From: JBBITW01 sp037440525
GTDB lineage: Bacteria; Desulfobacterota; BSN033; UBA1163
Direction of reading: 5' to 3'
NCBI GenBank assembly: GCA_037440525.1
Contig: JBBITW010000183.1
Location: forward strand, 1-7,016
Length of the DNA stretch: 7,016 nucleotides
Shown here: positions 1 to 6,046 of the stretch, piece after piece
How the letters are laid out: the number at the start of each line of letters is the position of its first letter
Numbering within the stretch: the first letter of the stretch is position 1
Position numbers and translations under genes: made by a program
The notes under the pieces: model-generated
What the model was told of the DNA's origin: nothing
Databases searched by the model: none
What the model saw: only the letters and a program-made list of their open reading frames with translations

Positions 1-816
1 AATCCTTATCTCTCGAATCTGGCTAACATGGACTTTTCCATTCAAGATATCGCTTACAGAAGGAACGGTTTTACAAGGAACCTCTGCTTCCTTACACCTC
101 TCAACAATTCTACGCATTTCCTTACCTGTAATTGAGGGAATTGCAATGATAATCTCATGAACATTTTTTTCACGGGTTATTCTAACAACCTCATCAGTTT
201 TTCCTAATACAGGAACATTATGAATCCTTCGTCCCTTTTTCTGGACATTATCATCCAAGAAGCCAACTGGTTCAATTGCCATCCTGGAATTTTGTTTCAT
301 CTCTCTCACCAACATTTCACCAGCGTTTCCTGCCCCAATAATGAGCACTCTTTTAAACCCTTCTTTCGAATTTTTTGAGAAGTAGGATCGGAATGTATTC
401 ATAGGAGATGAAGACTCTTGAAGAAGAAGTCGAATAATTAATCTAATCCCACTTATAAAGATTAATGTTAGAAGGCCATCTATTACGAAGACACCTCTTG
501 AGAAACCCTGAAAATGATATACAATTAAAATGATTAAAGTAATAGTGGATGAGCTTACGAATGTTGCTTTAATAATATTTATAAGATCAGAAATGCTTGT
601 ATAACGCCACATACCCCTATATAACTTGAATTGCCAGAAGATAAAGAGCTTAATTGGAATGATAAACCAAATACTCCTCTTTATATTTTCTATTTCGGTT
701 AATGTGATATGACCTTCAAATCTAATGGCATATGAAAGTAGATATGCCAGACAAAGCAAAAAAATATCTACACTAAAGATGATCCAGAAATTTCTATCTC
801 TTAAAAGAACTCTCAT
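1..816 (-). CDS. FlaA1/CapD/PglF-like nucleotide-sugar 4,6-dehydratase, N-terminal part (truncated by window start)
   Basis: The visible 272 codons form the membrane and regulatory half of a polysaccharide-biosynthesis NDP-sugar dehydratase/epimerase. Four hydrophobic segments lie at about residues 9-31, 48-64, 85-103 and 109-132, and the family motif YRGMWRYTS is at 66-74. A Rossmann-like CoA-binding domain begins with RVLIIGAGNAGEM (156-168), followed by GFLDD (185-189) and VPVLG (201-205). The last residues, QIREIRI, sit just where the family continues into an EDLL-type linker and the catalytic extended SDR domain, which lies outside the window; full-length relatives are about 600-650 aa. 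Relatives such as PglF convert UDP-GlcNAc to its 4-keto-6-deoxy form at the inner membrane, but the substrate here cannot be read because the catalytic half is missing. The ATG at 816 is the first start after an in-frame TAA only 6 nt upstream, and no convincing Shine-Dalgarno precedes it. It is the last gene of the visible operon, 71 nt after the methyltransferase. Confidence 0.88.
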   Translation of the reverse strand, partial: MRVLLRDRNFWIIFSVDIFLLCLAYLLSYAIRFEGHITLTEIENIKRSIWFIIPIKLFIFWQFKLYRGMWRYTSISDLINIIKATFVSSSTITLIILIVYHFQGFSRGVFVIDGLLTLIFISGIRLIIRLLLQESSSPMNTFRSYFSKNSKEGFKRVLIIGAGNAGEMLVREMKQNSRMAIEPVGFLDDNVQKKGRRIHNVPVLGKTDEVVRITREKNVHEIIIAIPSITGKEMRRIVERCKEAEVPCKTVPSVSDILNGKVHVSQIREIRI

Positions 817-887
817 GGGTTATTTCATTACTATTCTAATGCCAGCTCTTTATATATTAAAATTCACCACGATCTTAAAAGATGTCT

Positions 888-1664
888 TCACCCTTCCTTC
901 CATGCAATTCCATAAATTATTTTATATTCAAAATTAGGCATCTTAGATGAAATAAGAGTTGGAGGTTCATATGCAAATACACCCTCTTCGATCTCCTCTT
1001 TCAATGGGATCAATTGACCATAAAAAATCTTTTTTAATAATTCCTTTCCCCTCATCGTCTTTGGTATCAGGTGAAGTGATACTGCTATCTTCCTTATCTC
1101 AGAGATCACTTTAGCTTTCATCCCCTTAGATGAAACAGGAAAAGCAGCATAGAATTCCGACCTGAAATCATGCTTTTTAAATAGCTCTTCCAGCTCTGGA
1201 ACGGAAAAATAATGTGTGCTATAAGGGCTTGGGTTAAATTCTTCCCAATCTTTATTGACTGTTGCAATCATTAGGATACCATTCTTCCGTAAAATTCTTT
1301 TAACTTCAGAAATGAACATCTCTGGCTTATTTAAATAATAGATTGCTTCATATAGAATGATTACATCAAAACTTTCTGACCTAAATGGCAAATAATGCGC
1401 ATCTAAGCACATAAGAGGTATTCTTCCACGATAATATCTTGCTCCCTCCTCTAATAATTTTTCTGTATAATCACCCCCCAAGACCCTTTTTGCCCTCTTT
1501 GCCAGAAGACCTAATCCCAGTCCTGCACCACATGCAACCTCGAGAACATCTTTTCCTTCGCAGTAATCACAAGCAAACCGATAACGATGATACATCCGTA
1601 ACATCTGTTCATGGGTAACTTTGTTGCCAGGTACTTCTGTAACTGTTGAATAATCAGTTTTCAT
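888..1664 (-). CDS. Class I SAM-dependent methyltransferase (Methyltransf_11 type)
   Basis: A complete 258-aa protein with a Rossmann-fold methyltransferase core. SAM-binding motif I is LEVACGAGLG at residues 41-50. The acidic residue closing strand 2 is D65 in GGDYTE. LDAHYLPF (88-95) carries the Asp that normally contacts the adenine, FDVIILYEAIYYL (99-111) is the post-II region and ILRKNGILMIATVN (124-137) is the strand 5 region. The roughly 100-residue C-terminal tail probably holds the acceptor site and matches nothing I can name. Its position, 32 nt after a sugar aminotransferase and before a nucleotide-sugar dehydratase, suggests methylation of a sugar hydroxyl or amino group of the polysaccharide or its nucleotide-sugar precursor. 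That acceptor is inferred from context, and other small-molecule acceptors are possible. The ATG start is preceded by GGAAG at an 8-nt spacing. Confidence 0.85.
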   Translation of the reverse strand: MKTDYSTVTEVPGNKVTHEQMLRMYHRYRFACDYCEGKDVLEVACGAGLGLGLLAKRAKRVLGGDYTEKLLEEGARYYRGRIPLMCLDAHYLPFRSESFDVIILYEAIYYLNKPEMFISEVKRILRKNGILMIATVNKDWEEFNPSPYSTHYFSVPELEELFKKHDFRSEFYAAFPVSSKGMKAKVISEIRKIAVSLHLIPKTMRGKELLKKIFYGQLIPLKEEIEEGVFAYEPPTLISSKMPNFEYKIIYGIAWKEG

Positions 1665-1672
1665 AAATTATT

Positions 1673-1677
1673 CTTCC
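1673..1677 (-). promoter_or_regulatory. Ribosome binding site of the methyltransferase
   Basis: GGAAG on the minus strand lies 8 nt upstream of the ATG at 1664. It supports that start and independent initiation in the 32-nt spacer after the aminotransferase stop. Confidence 0.5.
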
Positions 1678-1696
1678 AGATTTTTAAAAAGAATTT

Positions 1697-2812
1697 TTAT
1701 AATAAATTTTGCTTAAAAAATTTCTTAATTGAGTCGATAACAAATTGGACCTCTTCATCAGTTAATTCAGGATACATAGGTAACGAAACAACCTCTGATG
1801 AGATACGTTCGGTTACCGGAAGTTGAAAATGGCTAAGCCCTAAAGCCTCCTGTTTATGTAGGGGCTTTGGCCATGAAATAAGGACCTCCACCCCTGAATT
1901 TCTAAGATGTGATACCAATTCATCTCTCCTTTTGCACCTTATCACATAATTCTGATAAACATCAAAATAATCATCATTCGATACTGGATGAAGAATAAGA
2001 TTATCTATATCTGAAAGCCCTTCATCATATATCCGTGCAATCTCTCTTCTTCTCTCTATCCAGCGATCCAGATAGTTAAATTTCATATTTAGAATAGCGG
2101 CATGGAGATTGTCAAGTCTTGAGCACCACCCAAAACACTCAACAACCTCCACCGATTCTACTCTGCCATTGTCACGGTATGCACGCAGCCTTCTTGCCAA
2201 TTCATCATCATTTGTGCAGATCATACCTCCATCACCAGCAGTTCCTAAAATTTTTGCTGGATAGAAGCTAAATATCCCTGTGTCTCCAAAAGAGGCACAT
2301 CTTTGCCCTTTGAACTCAGCACCAAGCGCCTGGGCTGCATCTTCAATAACCCTCAGATGATACTTTTTAGCAATCTCTATAATTTTATCCATCTCACATG
2401 AATGACCATTCAAATGGACAGGTATGATTCCTTTTGTTCGGGGTGTAATAACCCTCTCAATCTCATTCACATCGATATTAAAATCTTCTCTAATGTCAAC
2501 TAAAACTGGTATTGCACCACATTGGACAATTGCTCCGACAGTTGCAACAAAAGTATGCGCCACAGTAATGACTTCATCCCCGGGTCCAAATCCAAGGGCA
2601 TGAGCAGAGAGATATAGAGCATCTGTCCCTGTGTTGACACCAATCGCATATTTTGTCCCAACATATTTAGCGATTCGTTTCTCAAACTCCTCGAGGTGCC
2701 TTCTCAAGATAAAATCGCCTCCTGCCATGATCTCTTCAAAGACCTGATCAAATTCCTTCTTTAGTTGTTGATACTGTCTTGGAAAATTAACAAACCTTAC
2801 TTTATAAACCAT
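1697..2812 (-). CDS. DegT/DnrJ/EryC1/StrS family PLP-dependent sugar aminotransferase, probably 3-amino-sugar type
   Basis: A complete 371-aa fold-type I aminotransferase of the usual family length. Visible landmarks are NTGTDAL (60-66, PLP phosphate and ring contacts), GFGPGDEVI (74-82), EDAAQALGA (157-165, with D158 pairing with the PLP ring nitrogen) and FSFYPAKILGTAGDGG (181-196), where K187 is the Schiff-base lysine. The K-x-L-G-x-x-GDGG arrangement resembles enzymes that transaminate 3-keto nucleotide sugars (FdtB, QdtB, DesV, WbpE type). The K-x-[IL]-T-T-x-EGG arrangement of 4-aminotransferases (PglE, PseC, ArnB) differs. The retained lysine also argues against an RfbH/ColD-type dehydrase, where it is a histidine. 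The product is therefore probably an NDP-3-amino sugar made in the cytoplasm; subtype and substrate are inferred. The start overlaps the E1 beta stop by 16 nt, and GGGAGGT 6 nt upstream fixes the ATG, so the two proteins are likely co-translated and in one pathway. Confidence 0.93.
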   Translation of the reverse strand: MVYKVRFVNFPRQYQQLKKEFDQVFEEIMAGGDFILRRHLEEFEKRIAKYVGTKYAIGVNTGTDALYLSAHALGFGPGDEVITVAHTFVATVGAIVQCGAIPVLVDIREDFNIDVNEIERVITPRTKGIIPVHLNGHSCEMDKIIEIAKKYHLRVIEDAAQALGAEFKGQRCASFGDTGIFSFYPAKILGTAGDGGMICTNDDELARRLRAYRDNGRVESVEVVECFGWCSRLDNLHAAILNMKFNYLDRWIERRREIARIYDEGLSDIDNLILHPVSNDDYFDVYQNYVIRCKRRDELVSHLRNSGVEVLISWPKPLHKQEALGLSHFQLPVTERISSEVVSLPMYPELTDEEVQFVIDSIKKFFKQNLL

Positions 2813-3810
2813 TCATTTACCTCCCAATTGCCGGTTGTTATCCTATTAATAGACTCTACTATTTTATTAGATTTTGGATAATACTCTTTCTCCAATTCAG
2901 AGCTTGCTGGTGCAGGTATATCGGGAAGAGTCACTCTTATTATAGGAGCCTTCAAATAACTAAATCCATTCTCTGATATCCATGCCGATATCTCTGAGGC
3001 AATCCCGCATTTTTTCCAACCTCCATCTGCAATAACCACTCTCCCTGTTTTTTTAACAGACTGAAGTAGAAGCTCTTCATCCATTGGTTTGACTGATCTC
3101 AGATCTATAACCTCAACATCAACCCCCTCTTCTTTCAAATCCTCTGCTGCTTTAAGAGACTCGATGACCATATAAGAGGTAGCTACCAATGTTACATCTC
3201 TCCCCTCCCTTCGAATGATCCCTTTGCCAATTGGAATAGAATAGATGTCTTCGGGAACATCTCCTTCAAGTGAATATAACCAGCGATCATCAATATAAAC
3301 AACAGGATTATCATCCTCAATAGCTGAAATCATTAATCCTTTGGCATCATATGGTGTGGATGGCATCACCACCTTCAACCCTGGAATATGAGCAAATAAA
3401 GCATGGAGGGCCTGGGAGTGTTGGGCTGCTTGTTCACCTCCTCGATTGATGATACCCCATATTACAATCGGAACATACGATTTTCCTCCGAACATATAGC
3501 ACCAATTGGCAGCTTCATTAATAATAGGATCCATTGCATACATCATAAAATCCATCCTTGGATGTACCAATATCGGCCTCATCCCTACAAGAGCCGCCCC
3601 TATGGCAGCACCTGTTATTGCATTTTCAGATACAGGTGTGTCTATCACCCTTTCGTGCCCAAACTTCTCAAGAAGACCCTTTGCTGTATTACCTACATAC
3701 CATGGACTTTTCACTCCCTGACCAATTAAAAAGACAGATTGATCACTTTCCATCATTTGATGGAGTGCTTCATTAATAGCCAAACTGTAAGAAAGTTTCC
3801 TTATACCCAT
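2797..3810 (-). CDS. Thiamine-diphosphate-dependent E1 component, beta subunit (PDH/acetoin-dehydrogenase E1 beta-like)
   Basis: A complete 337-aa E1 beta (transketolase C-half type) of normal length. The catalytic cofactor-activating glutamate is E62 in VIDTPVSENAITG (56-68). Other family signatures are the GMRPILVHPRMDF region (77-88), YMFGG (105-109), GGEQAAQHSQ (124-133) and IPGLKVVMPSTPYDAKGL (142-159), followed by a C-terminal transketolase domain with VEVIDLRSVKPMD (232-244). Together with the alpha subunit it would form the heterotetrameric enzyme that decarboxylates a 2-oxo acid to an enzyme-bound acyl or hydroxyalkyl group. The end of the C-terminal domain reads IADGGWKKCGIASEI (260-274), where complex-bound E1 betas usually have a VEE/HE-type sequence, so it is somewhat divergent. 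No E2 or E3 gene is visible, and the next gene is a sugar aminotransferase. A role in making an acyl-branched sugar is inferred; a free-standing oxo-acid dehydrogenase is the alternative. No strong Shine-Dalgarno precedes the ATG. Confidence 0.9.
   Translation of the reverse strand: MGIRKLSYSLAINEALHQMMESDQSVFLIGQGVKSPWYVGNTAKGLLEKFGHERVIDTPVSENAITGAAIGAALVGMRPILVHPRMDFMMYAMDPIINEAANWCYMFGGKSYVPIVIWGIINRGGEQAAQHSQALHALFAHIPGLKVVMPSTPYDAKGLMISAIEDDNPVVYIDDRWLYSLEGDVPEDIYSIPIGKGIIRREGRDVTLVATSYMVIESLKAAEDLKEEGVDVEVIDLRSVKPMDEELLLQSVKKTGRVVIADGGWKKCGIASEISAWISENGFSYLKAPIIRVTLPDIPAPASSELEKEYYPKSNKIVESINRITTGNWEVNEWFIK
2819..2825 (-). promoter_or_regulatory. Strong ribosome binding site inside E1 beta for the aminotransferase
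   Basis: GGGAGGT on the minus strand lies 6 nt upstream of the aminotransferase ATG at 2812 and within the last codons of E1 beta. It decides that start over the out-of-frame ATG 4 nt earlier and indicates coupled translation. Confidence 0.75.
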
Positions 3811-3835
3811 ATTAAACCGGCAGAATCACCATACT

Positions 3836-4816
3836 CTAATCTTTAAATACATATTTATTAAGCTCATTTGAGTTTGGACTCTGACTCGCCTTTGCTAATC
3901 GATGAAGCTCTTTAACCTCTTCTTCCATCTCCTCATAGATACTTTCAATTTCAAATTTTTCAATAATTCTATTTTTTATCAGAAATCGAGTAAATCTTTT
4001 TATTGGGTCCTTCTTTATCCATTTTTCTATTTCTTCTTTGGGCCGAATATCCGTATGATAACCTTGAATATTGTCATCTGGTCCAACATGCCCTCTTAGT
4101 CTATATGTCAAACACTCGAGGAATACTGGTCCCTTGCCATCTCTACAAATCTTTACAGCTTCTTTGGCAGTTTCATATACCTTTAGGACATCATTTCCAT
4201 CAACCCTGAAACTCTTGATTGAGAAAGGCCACCCTATTTTAAAAATATCTTTTGATGGACGGCACTCTTTTAACGGCATATGGGTGGAATAGAAATTGTT
4301 TTCACAGACAAAAAGTATCGGAAGTTTTTTAAGGGCCGCAAAATTTAAAGATTCAAAGAGTACCCCTTCGCCTGTCGCTCCATCTCCAAAAAAGCTCACC
4401 GTTACTCTCTTGTCATTTCTAATTTTTGAAGCAAGCGATGATCCAAGAGCCAATGAAATTGTCCCACCAACAATCGGTACTGAACCAATCATACCTACTC
4501 TAAGATCGATAATATGCATCGATCCTCCTCTCCCTTTTGAACAACCTCTCTCTTTACAGTAGATTTCAGCTATGAGTTCCTCGAGACTCCCGCCCTTTGC
4601 AAGAAAATGACCATGTGAACGATGAGTTCCAAAGACATAATCCTCTTTGGAAAGGGCAGCACACACTCCTGTAGCAATAGCCTCCTGCCCAGAATAGAGA
4701 TGAACAGGACATCGAACCTCACCGTTGAGAATCGGTCCAACGAAACTCTCTTCACAGAGACGGATTCGAACCATCATCCGGTAGAGGTTTTCCAAGAATT
4801 TTTTCGAATATCTCAC
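3836..4816 (-). CDS. Thiamine-diphosphate-dependent E1 component, alpha subunit (PDH/acetoin-dehydrogenase E1 alpha-like)
   Basis: A complete E1 alpha of 326 aa from a GTG start. The ThDP/Mg-binding motif is intact: GDG followed about 27 residues later by ENN in VCENNFYSTHM. Other landmarks are the HLYSGQEA segment, THRSHGHFLAKG (catalytic-loop histidines), SKGRGGSMH, and YRLRGHVGPDD, the counterpart of the YR-x-x-GH loop regulated by phosphorylation in mitochondrial E1. The C-terminus ends in the usual SP-x-x-x-EL-x-x-YVF manner, so it is full length. It binds the cofactor jointly with the beta subunit encoded 25 nt downstream. Start choice: the frame can be read from a TTG at 4828, but GAGG lies 6 nt before the GTG at 4816 and nothing precedes the TTG. 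It follows the broken hicA by 21 nt. Context suggests use of a 2-oxo acid, perhaps pyruvate, in sugar biosynthesis; the substrate is not readable from sequence. Confidence 0.9.
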   Translation of the reverse strand: MRYSKKFLENLYRMMVRIRLCEESFVGPILNGEVRCPVHLYSGQEAIATGVCAALSKEDYVFGTHRSHGHFLAKGGSLEELIAEIYCKERGCSKGRGGSMHIIDLRVGMIGSVPIVGGTISLALGSSLASKIRNDKRVTVSFFGDGATGEGVLFESLNFAALKKLPILFVCENNFYSTHMPLKECRPSKDIFKIGWPFSIKSFRVDGNDVLKVYETAKEAVKICRDGKGPVFLECLTYRLRGHVGPDDNIQGYHTDIRPKEEIEKWIKKDPIKRFTRFLIKNRIIEKFEIESIYEEMEEEVKELHRLAKASQSPNSNELNKYVFKD

Positions 4817-4822
4817 TCTTAA

Positions 4823-4826
4823 CCTC
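4823..4826 (-). promoter_or_regulatory. Ribosome binding site deciding the E1 alpha GTG start
   Basis: GAGG on the minus strand stands 6 nt upstream of GTG at 4816. It overlaps the alternative TTG start at 4828, which itself has no Shine-Dalgarno upstream, so the shorter protein is preferred. Confidence 0.55.
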
Positions 4827-4837
4827 AAGCTGATAAG

Positions 4838-5067
4838 CTACAACTTCTTTAGCAAATCAAAATATTGTTCTCTTGTCATACCGACTGTTCTCATGTTGCT
4901 TTAATAATTTCTATATCAACCTCACCATATTCAGGAATGACAACTGCCCGTTTTGCGCCCGGATAAGTCAAAACGTGATGTAAACCTTCTTTACGTTTAT
5001 ATTCACATCCGAACATCTGAAAAATTCTTAGAAGGGTTTTCCAATCAATTGGAGTTAATCTTGGCAT
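4838..5067 (-). pseudogene. hicA: HicA-like toxin gene (YcfA/HicA family) interrupted by a frameshift
   Basis: From the ATG at 5067 one reads 58 codons, MPRLTPIDWKTLLRIFQMFG and onward through GLHHVLTYPGAKRAVVIP to EVDIEIIKAT, before TGA at 4891-4893. The HicA C-terminus resumes at once in another frame, from ATG at 4894, as MRTVGMTREQYFDLLKKL ending at TAG 4838-4840. HicA/YcfA proteins normally read through as IIK-x-x-(L/M)RT-x-GM-(S/T)RE-x-(Y/F)F. Adding one base (for example GCAAC to GCAAAC) restores a 76-aa product, so a single-base deletion is the simplest explanation. HicA is a small double-stranded-RNA-binding mRNA interferase. H30 in GLHH would be the catalytic histidine, with Leu where many members have Ser or Asp. 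The ATG shares one base with the hicB stop (TAATG), a typical coupled module in hicB-hicA order. The toxin is probably inactive unless the deletion is an assembly error or is bypassed by frameshifting. Confidence 0.8.
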
Positions 5068-5336
5068 TAGGCCACCGAGACCATAGATTTTTCAAATCCC
5101 ATTATTTCAGACTGGGATGTTACTTTATCCCCTTTAGTCTCGAACCCACATTCAATCAAATATTCTTCAAGAGTACCCATTCGTTTCATTTCCTTAAACT
5201 GAATCCTGATAACTTCTAAAAGGTTCTTCTTTGCTTCTTTAGGAGTCTTCCCCTGAGAAACAAAATCAAGTTCTGGTGCTCTCGCCAAATACCAGTTGCC
5301 CTTCTTCACAAGTTCGATAGTTAATTGTATTTTCAC
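5067..5336 (-). CDS. hicB: HicB family antitoxin, short single-domain form
   Basis: From GTG at 5336 the protein is 89 aa and starts VKIQLTIELVKKGNWYLARA. PELDFVSQGKTPKEAKKNLL (21-40) matches the HicB partial RNase H-like fold that covers HicA. The remaining 45 or so residues show no recognisable ribbon-helix-helix or helix-turn-helix domain, so autoregulation by direct DNA binding looks unlikely. The frame is open to a TTG at 5345 (92 aa), but GGAGG directly abuts that codon and stands 9 nt before the GTG, and the family normally begins at this KIQL-type strand. The gene is followed, with a one-base TAATG overlap, by a frameshifted hicA. It sits alone between the phosphoglycosyltransferase and E1 alpha, unrelated in function to either, and looks like an insertion into the polysaccharide operon. 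Its sequence shows no sign of decay. Confidence 0.85.
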   Translation of the reverse strand: MKIQLTIELVKKGNWYLARAPELDFVSQGKTPKEAKKNLLEVIRIQFKEMKRMGTLEEYLIECGFETKGDKVTSQSEIMGFEKSMVSVA

Positions 5337-5345
5337 AAACCCCAA

Positions 5346-5350
5346 CCTCC
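5346..5350 (-). promoter_or_regulatory. Ribosome binding site of hicB
   Basis: GGAGG on the minus strand is 9 nt upstream of GTG 5336 and immediately adjacent to TTG 5345, which favours the GTG start. Confidence 0.55.
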
Positions 5351-5401
5351 GTTTTCATCTATGGTAACACATTGTTGTCAGATTTGTCCTTTTTCCACGG
5401 C

Positions 5402-5429
5402 ATCACATATTACCTATCACCTATGACCT
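5402..5429. repeat. Four degenerate tandem heptamers in the intergenic region upstream of hicB
   Basis: On the plus strand four consecutive 7-mers read ATCACAT, ATTACCT, ATCACCT and ATGACCT, with consensus ATNACCT. They lie in the only sizeable intergenic stretch of the window (5337-5446), between the phosphoglycosyltransferase stop and hicB. Nothing else convincing is seen there: no clear sigma-70 promoter, no terminator hairpin with a T-tract and no ORF. The role is unknown; the array may simply be low-complexity sequence. Confidence 0.5.
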
Positions 5430-5446
5430 GTCCAATCATCTGTAAT

Positions 5447-6040
5447 CTATCTTTTAAGCACCGTTTGCAGTGTCTTGAATATAATCTTCAGATCCACCCA
5501 GAACGACCGCTCCTTGACATATCGCAATTGAAGTCTGATCTTCTCAGGTCTAATTTTCTCCATATATGTCTTTTCTGGGTCAGGACTTCCTGCAAGGATT
5601 GCCCCTTCATCAATATCCCATAAAGAAGCCCAGTCTGTCATACCGGGTTTGACCGTTAGGATAGCCCTTTCCTCTTCTGTGAACATATCTACATACATCT
5701 GAACCTCTGGTCTTGGTCCTACAAGGCTCATCTCCCCCTTTATCACATTTAAGAGCTGTGGTAGCTCATCGAGTTTATATTTTCGGATGAGCTTACCCAC
5801 TTTAGTTATACGGGGATCGTCATCGGCTGTTGAAGGGCCACCTAACTTTTCAGCATTTACAACCATTGTCCGAAATTTATAGATTCGAAAAGGTTTTCCA
5901 AATCTTCCAACTCTAATGCCACGATAAAATATTGGGCCACCGTCCTCTCTCTTAATCATAATCGTTATAACTAAAAAAATTGGAGAAACAATTATAAGTC
6001 CAAACAGCGATAATAAAAAATCTATTGTTCGCTTCAGCAT
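5447..6040 (-). CDS. Small phosphoglycosyltransferase (bacterial sugar transferase, PglC/WcaJ catalytic-domain family)
   Basis: A complete 197-aa monotopic phosphoglycosyltransferase. It transfers a phosphosugar from a nucleotide sugar to undecaprenyl phosphate at the inner membrane, starting the polysaccharide repeat unit. The N-terminal hydrophobic helix (about 7-29) contains the Ser-Pro break (S19-P20) that makes it re-entrant. PIFYRGIRVGRFGKPFRIYK (36-55) and FRTM (56-59) follow. The catalytic Asp-Glu dyad is D91-E92 in KLDELPQLLNV (89-99), and SLVGPRPE (105-112) is the family signature. There is no multi-TM N-terminal extension, so this is the short PglC-like form and not the long WbaP/WcaJ form. 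Its start is 6 nt downstream of the nucleotidyltransferase stop, without a clear Shine-Dalgarno, suggesting coupling. The donor sugar cannot be determined; the nearby FlaA1/CapD-like gene fits a 6-deoxy amino sugar. Confidence 0.95.
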   Translation of the reverse strand: MLKRTIDFLLSLFGLIIVSPIFLVITIMIKREDGGPIFYRGIRVGRFGKPFRIYKFRTMVVNAEKLGGPSTADDDPRITKVGKLIRKYKLDELPQLLNVIKGEMSLVGPRPEVQMYVDMFTEEERAILTVKPGMTDWASLWDIDEGAILAGSPDPEKTYMEKIRPEKIRLQLRYVKERSFWVDLKIIFKTLQTVLKR

Positions 6041-6046
6041 AAGTTG

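Noticed and set aside
725..937. A 70-codon plus-strand ORF spanning the CapD/methyltransferase junction
   Set aside because: It runs antisense across the start of the dehydratase gene and the end of the methyltransferase gene, has unremarkable composition and has no partner gene on the plus strand.
1697..2812. RfbH/ColD-type 3-dehydrase identity for the DegT-family protein
   Set aside because: The Schiff-base lysine K187 is present and the length (371 aa) is that of an aminotransferase; RfbH/ColD enzymes are longer and replace this lysine with histidine.
3403..3776. Three overlapping plus-strand ORFs of 71-108 codons opposite E1 beta
   Set aside because: They are antisense shadows of a gene with a full set of E1 beta motifs; they show no domain and no ribosome binding site worth noting.
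2797..4828. E1 alpha/beta as part of a housekeeping pyruvate dehydrogenase complex
   Set aside because: No E2, E3 or lipoylation gene is visible, and the downstream overlapping gene is a sugar aminotransferase in a polysaccharide operon; kept only as the alternative.
4817..4837. A thiamine (TPP) riboswitch upstream of the E1 genes
   Set aside because: Only 21 nt separate the hicA remnant from E1 alpha, and no THI-box-like conserved sequence is visible there.
5346..5400. A short inverted repeat (AACA-CAT-TGTT) as a hicBA operator or promoter element
   Set aside because: The arms are only 4 nt, no well-spaced -35/-10 pair accompanies them, and this HicB lacks a visible DNA-binding domain.
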